A stretch of DNA of 64,000 nt from Streptomyces sp. NBC_01463 (GCA_036227345.1 CP109468.1:6882001-6946000), one strand, 5' to 3'. Counted from the first letter of the stretch, positions 1 to 8,677 are shown. Numbers and translations: made by a program. Notes: a model not told the origin generated them from the sequence alone.

Positions 1-1
1 C

Positions 2-1183
2 TGGGCCAAGTCCCGCTCCGGCATCAAGAACCGGCTCACCGGCCACCGGATGAGCCCCGACGGACGGGAACTCCTCGACGAGGGCAAGACCCTGGTCGAC
101 GCCGACACGATCCCCGGCTGGTTCACCCTGGAGGGCCCCAAGCTCTACCGGCGGAACGGCGAGTTCTGGATCCTCGCCCCGGCCGGCGGGGTGACCACCG
201 GCTGGCAGGGCGCCTTCCGCTCCCGGGAGTTCTCCGGACCGTACGAGGAGCGCGTCGTCCTCGCCCAGGGCCGTACCGGGGTCAACGGACCGCACCAGGG
301 CGCCTGGGTGACGACCGCGGCGGGCGAGGACTGGTTCCTGCACTTCCAGGAGCGCGGGGCGTACGGGAGGGTCGTCCACCTCCAGCCGATGCGCTGGGAC
401 GCCGAGGACGGCGGCTGGCCGGTCATCGGCGACCGGGGCGAACCCGTCTCCGTCCACACCAAACCGGCCACGCCCGAGCAGTCCGCCGCCGCCCCGGCCG
501 GCGGCGACAGCTTCCCGGGCGGGCGCCACGGCCGGCAGTGGCAGTGGACCGCCAACCCGCGCCCCGGCTGGACCGTCGAGCACGGCGGGGACGGGCTGCG
601 GCTCAGCTGCGTACGGACCGCGTACGCGCACGATCTGCGGGCCCTGCCCAACGTGCTGGTCCAGCGGCTGCCCGCCGAGACGTTCACCGTCGAGACCGGG
701 CTCACCCTCGGCAGCGAGGTGGCGGGGGCCAAGGCCGGCCTCGCCGTGCTCGGGGACGCGTTCAGCTGGATCGGCCTGGAGCGGTCGGCGGACGGCGGGA
801 CACGGCTCGTGCACCGGTACGCCGAGTCGGCCGCCGCACACGAACGCGACGCCGAGCACAGCAGGCCGGCCCCCGACGGACGGGTCCGGCTCCGGATCGA
901 GGTCGCCCCCGGCGCCCGCTGCCGCTTCCACGCCGACACCGGGGACGGCACCGGATTCCGGCCCTCGGGCCAGGTCTTCGCCGCCGCACCGTGGCGCTGG
1001 GTCGGCGCCCTGCTCGGACTCTTCGCCACCGCACCCGCCGGGACGGGGCCGGCCGGGACGGCCTGCTTCACCGGCTTCCGCACCACCGCCCGAACCGCCC
1101 CGGCCGGGGCGGCACCGGATCCCACCGAACCCCCCACTCATGCGCACCAACCGAGACAACCGAGAGAGAAGAGCCGATCATGA
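2..1183 (+). CDS. Glycoside hydrolase family 43-type enzyme, 5' truncated
   Basis: The frame is open from base 2, so the gene starts upstream of the window; 393 residues are visible. The segment WAKSRSGIKNRLTGHRMSPD and the following TLEGPKLYRR (the EGP carries the general acid of GH43) identify the end of a five-bladed propeller. From about visible residue 190 a C-terminal beta-sandwich of the beta-xylosidase C2 type follows. The family hydrolyses arabinoside, xyloside or galactoside links in plant polysaccharides; the substrate cannot be fixed here, but the pectinase neighbours suggest a pectin side chain. The stop codon overlaps the next start by 4 bp (ATGA), so the binding protein is translationally coupled. 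No signal peptide can be judged because the N-terminus is missing. Confidence 0.85.
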   Translation, partial: WAKSRSGIKNRLTGHRMSPDGRELLDEGKTLVDADTIPGWFTLEGPKLYRRNGEFWILAPAGGVTTGWQGAFRSREFSGPYEERVVLAQGRTGVNGPHQGAWVTTAAGEDWFLHFQERGAYGRVVHLQPMRWDAEDGGWPVIGDRGEPVSVHTKPATPEQSAAAPAGGDSFPGGRHGRQWQWTANPRPGWTVEHGGDGLRLSCVRTAYAHDLRALPNVLVQRLPAETFTVETGLTLGSEVAGAKAGLAVLGDAFSWIGLERSADGGTRLVHRYAESAAAHERDAEHSRPAPDGRVRLRIEVAPGARCRFHADTGDGTGFRPSGQVFAAAPWRWVGALLGLFATAPAGTGPAGTACFTGFRTTARTAPAGAAPDPTEPPTHAHQPRQPREKSRS

Positions 1184-2514
1184 ACATCTCGAAGACGCAG
1201 CGGGGGCGTGCCGCGGCCGCCGTCTCCCTGGCCGCGGTGCTCGCACTGACCGCGACCGCCTGCGGTGACGACGGAAGCGACAGCGGCACCGAGGGCAGCG
1301 GCAAGGGCGAGATCACCTTCTGGGACAACAACGGCGGCCCGCGCACCGCCGTCTGGACCGAGATCATCAAGGACTTCGAGAAGAAGTACCCGGACATCAA
1401 GGTCAAGTACGTGCCGATCCCGATCGCGGACGTGCAGTCCAAGTACGACACGGCCATCGCCGGCGGCGGACTGCCGGACGTCGGCGGAGTCGGCACCGCC
1501 TACCTCGCCAACATGGTGTCGCAGGAGGCCCTGGACCCGCTCAACGACCGGATCAAGGACTCCTCGCTCAACGGCAAGCTCGTCGAGGGCATGGTCGCGA
1601 GCGTCAAGGACGCGGGCGGCCGGGGCGACGACATGTACTCCGTGCCGACCTCCGCGAACAACGGGGCGCTCTGGTACCGCACCGACCTGTTCAAGGCCGC
1701 GGGCCTCGAAGCGCCCACCACCTGGGCCAGCTTCTACACGGCGGCCGAGAAGCTCACCGCCGCCAAGGACAACAAGTTCGGCTACACCATCCGCGGCGGC
1801 GCCGGCTCCATCGCCCAGGCGATCGACGCGGCGTACGGCCAGTCCGGCATCACGGAGTTCTGGAGCGGCGACAAGACGACCCTCAACGACCCGAAGAACG
1901 TCGCCGCGCTGGAGAAGTACGCGGCGCTGTACAAGAAGACGACGCCCGCCGCCGACGTCAACAACGACTTCACCAAGATGGTCGCCCAGTGGGACACCGG
2001 CACCATCGGCATGCTGAGCCACAACCTCGGCTCCTACCAGGACCACCTGAAGGCCCTGGGCAAGGAGAAGTTCGCCGGCATACCGAACCCGGTCGGTGAC
2101 GGCGGCACCCGCGTACAGGTCTCCAACCCGGTCGACGGCCTCGGCCTGTTCCGGTCGAGCAAGAACAAGACGGCCGCCTGGAAGTTCATCGAGTTCGCCG
2201 CCTCGCACGCCTCCAACAGCAAGTGGAACGAGTCCGCGGGCGCCATCCCGGCCAACACCGAGGCCGCCAAGGACCCGTGGATCAGCGCCACCGAGCCGAC
2301 CGAACTCGCCGCGAAGGCCCTCACCGACGGCTCCACCAAGATCGTGCAGCTGCCGTACTACCTGCCGGACTGGAACAACATCAGCAAGGCGGACAACGAG
2401 CCTGAGTTCCAGAAGCTGCTGCTCGGCAAGGTCACGGCCAAGGCCTTCCTGGACAAGATCGCCGACGAGCTGAACAAGGCCCAGAAGGAGTGGAAGGAGC
2501 TCGGCAACGGCTGA
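1180..2514 (+). CDS. ABC transporter extracellular sugar-binding lipoprotein
   Basis: This 444-residue family 1 (MalE/UgpB-type) solute-binding protein begins with a lipoprotein signal: basic N-terminus, hydrophobic core and lipobox LTATAC with the lipid-accepting Cys at 28, followed by an acidic Ser/Gly linker. The mature part opens with EITFWDNNGG, typical for oligosaccharide binders. The start is ATG 1180, preceded by a purine-rich AGAGAAGAG. No permease genes follow, so the cognate permeases probably lie upstream of GH43 outside the window. It is inferred to capture pectin- or rhamnogalacturonan-derived oligosaccharides at the membrane surface; the ligand is unknown. A weak GC hairpin (2531-2556) lies just after the stop. 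Confidence 0.88.
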   Translation: MNISKTQRGRAAAAVSLAAVLALTATACGDDGSDSGTEGSGKGEITFWDNNGGPRTAVWTEIIKDFEKKYPDIKVKYVPIPIADVQSKYDTAIAGGGLPDVGGVGTAYLANMVSQEALDPLNDRIKDSSLNGKLVEGMVASVKDAGGRGDDMYSVPTSANNGALWYRTDLFKAAGLEAPTTWASFYTAAEKLTAAKDNKFGYTIRGGAGSIAQAIDAAYGQSGITEFWSGDKTTLNDPKNVAALEKYAALYKKTTPAADVNNDFTKMVAQWDTGTIGMLSHNLGSYQDHLKALGKEKFAGIPNPVGDGGTRVQVSNPVDGLGLFRSSKNKTAAWKFIEFAASHASNSKWNESAGAIPANTEAAKDPWISATEPTELAAKALTDGSTKIVQLPYYLPDWNNISKADNEPEFQKLLLGKVTAKAFLDKIADELNKAQKEWKELGNG

Positions 2515-2612
2515 TCCGGCCTCCAGCCAGGCCGGTACCCCGGTGACAGGGGCCGGTGGCGGCCCGGGTTCCGTCCCGCCGCCGGTCCTCTCCTCCGTGC
2601 ACTCCGTACCGC

Positions 2613-2632
2613 CGTACGTGCCCGCACGTACG
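2613..2632. promoter_or_regulatory. Perfect palindrome upstream of the acetylesterase gene
   Basis: The two 9-bp arms CGTACGTGC and GCACGTACG are separated by CC. The element ends 35 bp before the GTG start of the acetylesterase gene, in the only sizeable gap of the pectin cluster. Its symmetry and position fit a repressor operator, but it could also form a short hairpin in the leader. The binding protein is unknown. Confidence 0.45.
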
Positions 2633-2667
2633 CCCCGTTGCGCATCCATGAGAGAGGCAGCTTCACC

Positions 2668-3492
2668 GTGTCACTCACCCGCAGGCAGACCGTGGCGGCC
2701 ATCGCCGCGCTGCCCCTCGCACTCGCCGCCACCCCCGCCGCCGCACACGGCCCGGGCGGCCGCCCCCGTCCCCGTACCGTGCACATCGCCGGCGATTCGA
2801 CCGCCGCGCAGAAGTACGCCGACGCGGCGCCCGAGACCGGCTGGGGGATGGCCCTGCCGTTCTTTCTCGGCCGGACCCTGGACGTCGCCAACCACGCGAT
2901 GAACGGCCGCAGTTCGAAGAGCTTCATCGACGAGGGGCTGCTCGCCGCCCTGCTGCCGGAGGTCCGTGACGGCGACCTCCTGCTGATCCAGTTCGGGCAC
3001 AACGACGAGAAGACCGAGGACCCGGCCCGCGGCACCGACCCCTACACCACCTACCAGGACCATCTGCGCCAGTACGTGCGCGCCGCACGGGCCCGCCGGG
3101 CGCTGCCGGTCCTGCTCACCCCGGTGGAGCGCCGCCGCTTCGCCGCCGACGGCACGGCGAGGCCCAGTCACGGCGAGTACCCGGCCGCGATGCGCGCGCT
3201 GGCCGCCGAGGAGCGCGTGCCCCTGCTCGACCTCCAGGCCCTCACCCTCGCCCGCTGGCAGGAGCTCGGCCCCGACGGCACCCAGGCGTACTTCAACTGG
3301 CTGGAGCCGGGGCAGTCGCCCAACTACCCCGACGGGCAGCAGGACAACACGCACTTCCAGCCCCGCGGCGCCGTCGAGGCCGCGCGGCTCGTCGCCCGCG
3401 CCCTGGTGGCCGGGAAGGTGCTCGCCCCGCGCGACGTACGGCGCACCGATTCCGCGATCCCGCTCGAATGGATCACCTGGCCGCAGGCCTGA
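2668..3492 (+). CDS. Secreted rhamnogalacturonan acetylesterase (SGNH hydrolase)
   Basis: This 274-residue protein has all SGNH/GDSL blocks: IAGDST (nucleophile Ser, block I), the Gly and Asn blocks (NHAMNGRSS and FGHND), and DNTHFQPRG with the catalytic Asp/His near the C-terminus. The arrangement matches the RhgT/YesT rhamnogalacturonan acetylesterases (CE12). The signal peptide begins VSLTRRQTVAAIAAL and ends near AAA at about 27; the RR suggests Tat export. GTG 2668 was chosen because GAGAGGCAG sits 8 bp upstream and it gives a clean signal; an in-frame TTG at 2638 adds ten unlikely residues. It removes acetyl groups from rhamnogalacturonan so that lyases can act, which fits the neighbouring PL1 and CE8 genes. 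Confidence 0.88.
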   Translation: MSLTRRQTVAAIAALPLALAATPAAAHGPGGRPRPRTVHIAGDSTAAQKYADAAPETGWGMALPFFLGRTLDVANHAMNGRSSKSFIDEGLLAALLPEVRDGDLLLIQFGHNDEKTEDPARGTDPYTTYQDHLRQYVRAARARRALPVLLTPVERRRFAADGTARPSHGEYPAAMRALAAEERVPLLDLQALTLARWQELGPDGTQAYFNWLEPGQSPNYPDGQQDNTHFQPRGAVEAARLVARALVAGKVLAPRDVRRTDSAIPLEWITWPQA

Positions 3493-3557
3493 CCCCGGCC
3501 GTCCCTGTTCTCCTCACCTCACTCCACCGCTTCCTCCTCACCACCGAAGGATCCGTC

Positions 3558-4895
3558 ATGCCCGCACGCATCTGTCATGCTCGTGCCATTGCGCTGGTGA
3601 TGGGCTGTGCCTCCCTGGCGCTCGCCGTCTCCGTCCCCGCCCAGGCCACCGGACACCACCAGGGCCCCGGCCGCGGCGCCGAGCGCGCCGTCCTCGCCAA
3701 GGGCGACGGCTGGGCCTCCGCCGAGGGCTCCACCACCGGCGGCGCCGCCGCCACCCCCGACCACGTCTACACCGTGACCAACCGGGCCGAACTCATCGCC
3801 GCCTTCGAGGACGCGGGCGACGCACCGAAGATCATCAGGATCGACGGCACCGTCCACGGGAACTCCGACGCCGCGGGCACCCCGATCGGCTGCGAGGAGT
3901 ACGAGACCGACGGCTACACCCTGGACAAGTACCTCGCCGCCTACGACCCGGCGACCTGGGGCCGCGAGGAGGTTCCGTCCGGGCCCCTGGAGGACGCCCG
4001 GCTCGCCTCCGCCAAGCTGCAGAAGGCCGCGGTGAACGTCTACGTCCCGTCCAACACCACGATCATCGGGGTCGGGAAGGACGCGACGGTCATCGGCGCC
4101 AGCATCCAGATCCAGAACGTCTCCAACGTCATCGTCCGGAACATCTCGTTCGAGGACACCTACGACTGCTTCCCCCAGTGGGACCCCACCGACGGCGAGA
4201 CCGGGCACTGGAACTCCGAGTACGACAACCTCGTCGTCTACGGCTCCGACCACGTCTGGGTCGACCACAACACCTTCAGCGACGGCGACCGCCCCGACGC
4301 CGGCCAGCCGCTCTACTTCAACGAGCGCTACCAGCAGCACGACGGGCTGTTCGACATCGTCAAGGGCGCCGACCTGGTCACCGCCTCGTGGAACGTCCTC
4401 AAGGACCACGACAAGACGATGCTCATCGGCAACAGCGACGGCGCCGGGGCGAGCGACCGCGGCAAGCTGCGCGTCACGCTGCACCACAACCTCTTCAAGG
4501 ACGTCAACGAGCGCGCCCCCCGGGTCCGCTTCGGCCAGGTCGACTCCTACAACAACCACTTCGTCGCCACCAAGGGCAGCGTCTACGGCTACACGTACGG
4601 CATAGGCGCCGAGTCCCAGCTGGTCGCCGAGCACAACGCGTTCACCCTCGGCGGCGAGTTCGACAAGGCGACGATCCTCAAGAAGTGGTCCGAGTCCTCG
4701 CTCACCGCCGCGGACAACTACGTCAACGGCCGCCGCACGGACCTCGTCGCCGTCCACAACGCGGGCGTCCCCGCGGAGCAGCTCACCACCGGCGCCGGCT
4801 GGACGCCGACCCTGCGCACCAAGGTCGACCACCCGCTGCTCGTGCCCCTGCTCGTCGGCCTCAAGGCCGGCGCCGGCCGGATCCCCGGCGCCTGA
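3558..4895 (+). CDS. Secreted pectate lyase, polysaccharide lyase family 1
   Basis: The 445-residue protein has a Sec signal peptide (hydrophobic core ALVMGCASLALAVSVPAQA) and a parallel beta-helix. Diagnostic PL1 segments are DHVWVDHNTFSDG, HDGLFDIVKGAD (the second Ca-binding turn) and RAPRVRFGQVDSYNNHF, whose RxPxxR supplies the catalytic base. It cleaves polygalacturonate by Ca-dependent beta-elimination outside the cell. ATG 3558 is preceded by GAAGGA. The preceding stop is only 65 bp away, so co-transcription with the acetylesterase is likely; a strong hairpin follows. Confidence 0.93.
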   Translation: MPARICHARAIALVMGCASLALAVSVPAQATGHHQGPGRGAERAVLAKGDGWASAEGSTTGGAAATPDHVYTVTNRAELIAAFEDAGDAPKIIRIDGTVHGNSDAAGTPIGCEEYETDGYTLDKYLAAYDPATWGREEVPSGPLEDARLASAKLQKAAVNVYVPSNTTIIGVGKDATVIGASIQIQNVSNVIVRNISFEDTYDCFPQWDPTDGETGHWNSEYDNLVVYGSDHVWVDHNTFSDGDRPDAGQPLYFNERYQQHDGLFDIVKGADLVTASWNVLKDHDKTMLIGNSDGAGASDRGKLRVTLHHNLFKDVNERAPRVRFGQVDSYNNHFVATKGSVYGYTYGIGAESQLVAEHNAFTLGGEFDKATILKKWSESSLTAADNYVNGRRTDLVAVHNAGVPAEQLTTGAGWTPTLRTKVDHPLLVPLLVGLKAGAGRIPGA

Positions 4896-4916
4896 CCGCC
4901 GGCCGTCCCGTGTCCG

Positions 4917-4960
4917 GCGGCCTCCCCGCCGGTGCCGCTGCGCACCGGCGGGGAGGCCGC
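4917..4960 (+). terminator. 19-bp perfect hairpin after the pectate lyase gene
   Basis: Two 19-bp arms (4917-4935 and 4942-4960) pair perfectly around a 6-nt loop CGCTGC, 22 bp after the PL1 stop. There is no U-tract, which is usual for Streptomyces intrinsic terminators. It ends 38 bp before the pectin methylesterase start, so it may act as a partial terminator or mRNA stabiliser between two co-functional genes. Confidence 0.75.
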
Positions 4961-4998
4961 GCGCCCCGTCGAGCCCTCCGCGTAAGGAAGTACCGCCC

Positions 4999-6105
4999 AT
5001 GCCCAGCAGACGCAGTGCCCTGACCCTGCTCGCCGGCGGCAGCGCCGCCCTCGTCCTCGGCGCGGCCCCCGCCGCCCGCGCCCGGCCCGGCACCCACCGC
5101 CCCTTCGGCCGCCACGGCTCACCGGCCCGCCGCCTCGACGCCGCGACCCTGTACGTCGACGCCCGCGGCAGGGGCGACCACAGAAGCGTCCAGGCCGCCG
5201 TGGACGCCGCGACCGGCACCGGCCGCACCCTGGTGATCGCCCCCGGCACCTACCGCGAGACCGTCGACATCCCGGCTGACCGCACCGGCCTCACCCTCAT
5301 CGGCGCGAGCGACGACCCGCACGACACCGTCATCGTGTACGCCAACGCCAACGGCACACCCAGGCCCGACGGTTCGGGGACGTACGGCACCAGCGGATCC
5401 GCCACCGTCACCGCCCGGCCCGCCGGACTCACCGCCCGCGGCCTGACCTTCGCCAACGACTGGCTGCGCGCCGACCACCCCGACTACACCGGCACCCAGG
5501 CCGTCGCCATCAAGGTGACGGGCGACCGTTCGGCCTTCTACGGCTGCCGCTTCCTGGGCCACCAGGACACCCTGTACGCCGACTCGCCCGCCCTCACCGA
5601 ATTCGCCCGCCAGTACTACCGCGACTGTTACGTCGAAGGGGACGTCGACTTCGTCTTCGGCCGTGCCACGGCCGTCCTGGACCGGTGCCACTTCCGCACC
5701 CTGACCCGCACCGACCTGGCGGCCCCGCCGTACGGCTTCGTCTTCGCGCCCAGCACCGCGGGAGCCAACCCGCACGGCTATCTGGTGCGGCACTCCCGCA
5801 TCACCACCACCGCCCCCGACGGGTACTTCAAGCTGGCCCGCCCCTGGGTGCCGTCGTCCGACCTCACCGCACACCCGATGCTGACCGTGCGCGACAGCCG
5901 GCTCGGCGCCGGGATCGACACGGACGAGCCCTACGGGACCATGTCCGCCGGATTCCCCTGGCAGGACCAGCGGTTCGCCGAGTACCGCAACACGGGCCCC
6001 GGCGCCCGCGTCACGGTCCCCGCGAACCGCCCGCTGCTGACCGCGTCCGAGGCACGCCTGCACACCCCGGCCTCCTGGTTCGGCGACTGGCGTCCCCGCG
6101 CGTGA
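4999..6105 (+). CDS. Secreted pectin methylesterase (CE8)
   Basis: The protein has 368 residues with a short, Tat-like signal (MPSRRSALTLLAGGSAALVL) ending near ARA. Family signatures are in order: GTYRE, GHQDTLY with the proton-donor Asp 190, GDVDFVFG with the nucleophile Asp 217, and LARPW carrying the substrate Arg. The fold is a right-handed beta-helix. It de-esterifies homogalacturonan to pectate, the substrate of the flanking lyases. The start follows AAGGAAG by 8 bp. Length and motifs are complete; no oddity was seen. Confidence 0.93.
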   Translation: MPSRRSALTLLAGGSAALVLGAAPAARARPGTHRPFGRHGSPARRLDAATLYVDARGRGDHRSVQAAVDAATGTGRTLVIAPGTYRETVDIPADRTGLTLIGASDDPHDTVIVYANANGTPRPDGSGTYGTSGSATVTARPAGLTARGLTFANDWLRADHPDYTGTQAVAIKVTGDRSAFYGCRFLGHQDTLYADSPALTEFARQYYRDCYVEGDVDFVFGRATAVLDRCHFRTLTRTDLAAPPYGFVFAPSTAGANPHGYLVRHSRITTTAPDGYFKLARPWVPSSDLTAHPMLTVRDSRLGAGIDTDEPYGTMSAGFPWQDQRFAEYRNTGPGARVTVPANRPLLTASEARLHTPASWFGDWRPRA

Positions 6106-6122
6106 GGCGCGGCCGCCACGCG

Positions 6123-6160
6123 AGGGGCGCCCCGCCGGTCCCGTCCGGCGGGGCGCCCCT
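6123..6160. terminator. 16-bp hairpin between convergent pectinase genes
   Basis: The arms 6123-6138 and 6145-6160 are perfectly complementary (AGGGGCGCCCCGCCGG and its complement) around TCCCGT. It lies between the stops of the plus-strand CE8 and minus-strand PL3 genes and can serve both as a bidirectional terminator. Confidence 0.85.
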
Positions 6161-6177
6161 GGCTGTCGGGCCGCCGC

Positions 6178-7026
6178 TCAGTCGTAACTGACGTCCGAGC
6201 TGCTGTACTTGCAGTACGTGCCGTCGGGACCGCTGCCCGTCTCCGTCGGCTCGTCCCCGTCGTCGTTGCCCGTGTAGCGGACGCACGGCTTGATCTTCTT
6301 GCTGCTGTCGCCGTGGATGCGGACGGACTTCAGCGTCGCGGTGTCGCCGTAGTTGGTGTTGATCCCGACCAGGGCCTTGCCGGGCGCCGTCACATCGACG
6401 TCGCTGACCGCGATCGTGCGCTTGTACTGCTTGGAGCAGTTGCCGCACGAGCGGACGAGCTTGCCGAAGTCCGACACCTGGAACCCGCTGATGGTCAGCG
6501 TGCCCGCCCCGTTGAACTGGAAGACCTTGTCCTCGGCCTTCCGGGCGCCGCCGCCGGTCACCTTGTACGTGGCGCCGGACGAGGTGCCCTTGAAGGACGC
6601 CGCGTCCTCGCCGACGTCCTCCCACCAGACGTTCTGGAGGGTGCAACTGCCCTTGCAGTGGATGCCGTCGGCGGCCGGCGAGCCCACGACGACGTTCTTC
6701 AGGACGGCTCCGTCGGCCAGCTCGAAGATCGGGTCCTGGCCCTCGTCCTGGCCGCCGCCGCCCAGATCCCCGCTTCCGTAGAAGCGCTTCAGTCCGCCGT
6801 CGTACGTCCCCGAGACCTTGATGGTCGCCGAGACGGCCTGCGAACCCGAAGGGGTCGGCCAGGCGGCTGCCGCGGCGGCCGCGGGGGCGGCGCCGGCGGA
6901 CTGGACCAGGAGCCCGGTGGTGAGCGCGGCGCCGGTGAGCGCCAGCGCGGTGGTCGAAGCGGTGAGCATGCGGCGGCGGCCGGTGCGCCGGGCGTGGCTG
7001 CCGTGCGGTGCGGCTCGTTTCATCAT
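6178..7026 (-). CDS. Secreted pectate lyase, polysaccharide lyase family 3
   Basis: This 282-residue protein has a twin-Arg-like signal (RRTGRRRMLTASTTALALTG) with cleavage near AAPA. The mature 200 or so residues match PL3 enzymes: GGGGQDEGQDPIFEL, DGIHCKGSCTLQNVWWEDVGEDA, then GGGARKAEDKVFQFNG and a Cys-rich SCGNCS. The acidic DVGEDA segment binds Ca. The family cleaves low-methylated pectate by beta-elimination. ATG 7026 was chosen because GAGGAACGGGA precedes it; the reading frame is open further upstream but without a ribosome site. It is transcribed convergently to CE8 and probably responds to the same inducer. Confidence 0.9.
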   Translation of the reverse strand: MMKRAAPHGSHARRTGRRRMLTASTTALALTGAALTTGLLVQSAGAAPAAAAAAAWPTPSGSQAVSATIKVSGTYDGGLKRFYGSGDLGGGGQDEGQDPIFELADGAVLKNVVVGSPAADGIHCKGSCTLQNVWWEDVGEDAASFKGTSSGATYKVTGGGARKAEDKVFQFNGAGTLTISGFQVSDFGKLVRSCGNCSKQYKRTIAVSDVDVTAPGKALVGINTNYGDTATLKSVRIHGDSSKKIKPCVRYTGNDDGDEPTETGSGPDGTYCKYSSSDVSYD

Positions 7027-7129
7027 GTCGGTGTCCCGTTCCTCGGTGGTGGGGGGAGCGTTGCGCTCTCTGGTCGCCACCGCGGGGGACAAGGGTTGCC
7101 GGGTTCCGCGCTTCTTTTTCCGGCGCGGG

Positions 7130-7867
7130 TCAGTGACCGGAGCCGAAGCGGTCGCCCACCGAGGCCCGTTCACCGGAGACGCGGACCGCGTGCGCGGTCA
7201 GGTAGTCGCCCGTCGCGTCCCGGCCGCCCTCCGCGTGGTTGTACTGCCCGGCGAACGTGTACGTCCCCGCCGGCACCGTCCGTCCCGGCTTCAGCGCCCA
7301 GCGGTAGACGAGATAGCCGCCGTCCTCGGTCGCCGACACGGTGAAGTCCTCCTCCGGCAGCGAACGCCAGGAACCGGTGCTGTTCACCCCGCCGGTGAGG
7401 GCGATCCGCAGCTCGACCGTGAGCGAGGACAACGGCTCGTCCGTCCGCAGCGTCACATTGCTCTGCGCCCAGTACGCGTTGCTGTGCGGATCGACCACGC
7501 CGTCCGTCCACAGCGGGCCGTCCGCGGTGCGCAGCGAGCCGGGCGGCGCGGGCGGTGAACCGGCGGCGGCGGGGGAGGAGGGGTGGGCCGGGGAGGACGG
7601 CGCGGCCGCCAACCGCTCCCCGCGCGGTCCGCCGTCGCCCGCGGAGGTGACGGCGAACGCGCCGAGCGCCAGCACCCCGCAGACCGCGGCCGTCGCCCCC
7701 GCCACGCGCAGCCACGGCGTCGCGGCACGCGGCGGGCGCACGACGCCCCGGGCCGGCGGACGGGCCCCGGCCATGCCGCGCCCGACCCGGGCCAGCATCC
7801 GCTCCCGGTCGGGGCGGTGCGCCTCGGCGGCCTCCCGCAGCCGCCCCGGCAGCTCCTCGTTCTTCAC
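7130..7867 (-). CDS. Membrane protein partner of the SigE-type sigma factor
   Basis: The protein has 245 residues: a cytoplasmic N-terminus of about 50 residues (REAAEAHRPDRERMLARV, a pattern common next to SigE-family sigma genes in Streptomyces), one membrane segment at about 52-74 (VAGATAAVCGVLALGAFAV), a Pro/Ala linker, and an extracytoplasmic beta-rich domain. Its ATG overlaps the sigma stop by 4 bp, so the two are co-translated. It lacks the HxxxCxxC zinc anti-sigma motif; by position it is inferred to regulate the sigma factor or be its main output. The outer-domain function is unknown. Confidence 0.7.
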   Translation of the reverse strand: MKNEELPGRLREAAEAHRPDRERMLARVGRGMAGARPPARGVVRPPRAATPWLRVAGATAAVCGVLALGAFAVTSAGDGGPRGERLAAAPSSPAHPSSPAAAGSPPAPPGSLRTADGPLWTDGVVDPHSNAYWAQSNVTLRTDEPLSSLTVELRIALTGGVNSTGSWRSLPEEDFTVSATEDGGYLVYRWALKPGRTVPAGTYTFAGQYNHAEGGRDATGDYLTAHAVRVSGERASVGDRFGSGH

Positions 7868-8505
7868 TGACTTCCTCCGCTGCGCTGCGCCGCGACGGCC
7901 ACCCGCACATGCGCGGCGGGCGTGTCGGGACCCAGCAGCCGCTGCAGTTCCGCGACGGCACGCGAGGTCTGGCTCTTCACCGTACCCACCGAGATCCCGA
8001 GCACCAGCGAGGTGTCCCGCTCCGAGAGGTCGAAAGCATGCCGCAGCACCACACAGGCCCGCTTGCGGAACGGCAGCCTGCGCAGCGCCCCCTGGACATC
8101 GACCACCGCCGAGACGTCCGGATCGTCGACCGCGTCCCCGCCGCCGCGCGGCGCCCAGAACAGGGCGATCCGGCGGCGCTCCCGCACCGCGCTGCGAATC
8201 CGGCTCCGCGCCAGGTTGGCGACGACACCGCGCGCGTACGCCACCGGATGGTCGGCGTCGCGGACCCGGTCCCAGCGGTGCCAGAGCGCCAGCAGGGCGT
8301 CGGCCGCCAGGTCGTCCGCGGCATCGGCCTCACCGGTCAGCAGGTGCGCCAGCCGGGCGAGTTCGGCGTAGTGCGCCTCGAAGAACGCGTGGAACTCGGC
8401 GGCAGCGGCATCGGTGTCGCCGGCTTCGACGGGCTGGCCCACAGCTACCTCATCCCTGCGCTCGAATCCCGGTGCACGCGTCGTCCCGACTGTGTACGTT
8501 CCCAT
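7864..8505 (-). CDS. ECF sigma factor, SigE family
   Basis: The 213-residue protein has sigma region 2 at about 35-100 (FHAFFEAHYAELARLAHLL, then the DDLAADALLALWHRW stretch) and region 4 at about 140-190 (ALRRLPFRKRACVVLRHAF, with the helix-turn-helix LSERDTSLVLGISVGTVKS). Regions 1 and 3 are absent, as in group 4 sigma factors. It directs RNA polymerase to a dedicated promoter set, typically for envelope or stress responses. ATG 8505 is the first Met giving a normal N-terminus. It forms an operon with the membrane protein downstream. No convincing autoregulatory promoter was recognised in its 170-bp leader. Confidence 0.88.
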   Translation of the reverse strand: MGTYTVGTTRAPGFERRDEVAVGQPVEAGDTDAAAAEFHAFFEAHYAELARLAHLLTGEADAADDLAADALLALWHRWDRVRDADHPVAYARGVVANLARSRIRSAVRERRRIALFWAPRGGGDAVDDPDVSAVVDVQGALRRLPFRKRACVVLRHAFDLSERDTSLVLGISVGTVKSQTSRAVAELQRLLGPDTPAAHVRVAVAAQRSGGSQ

Positions 8506-8553
8506 CCGCCGCCCGATGGGGCGGGCGGGGCGAGAGCGTACCAGCGCTCCACG

Positions 8554-8563
8554 GAAGCGCTTC
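8554..8563. promoter_or_regulatory. GAAGCGCTTC palindrome in the sigma-factor leader
   Basis: This 10-bp perfect palindrome lies about 50 bp upstream of the sigma-factor start. The AAGCGCTT core resembles half of the operators bound by LacI-family sugar regulators in actinomycetes. A 9-bp version recurs at 28882-28890 upstream of the MarR gene. On its own it is weak evidence. Confidence 0.3.
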
Positions 8564-8628
8564 GACACGGGTGCGTATCCAAGTAAGGCGTAACACGGCC
8601 AAAACGTGAAGGGCCCGGGACACGGCGA

Positions 8629-8664
8629 ACGCCCCGGCACCCCGAAAAGGGGGTGCCGGGGCGT
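8629..8664 (-). terminator. 15-bp hairpin after the penicillin-binding protein gene
   Basis: Arms 8629-8643 and 8650-8664 (ACGCCCCGGCACCCC and its complement) enclose GAAAAG. It lies 13 bp beyond the PBP stop on the minus strand and separates that gene from the sigma-factor operon transcribed in the same direction. Confidence 0.85.
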
Positions 8665-8677
8665 CGCGTCCCGCCGG

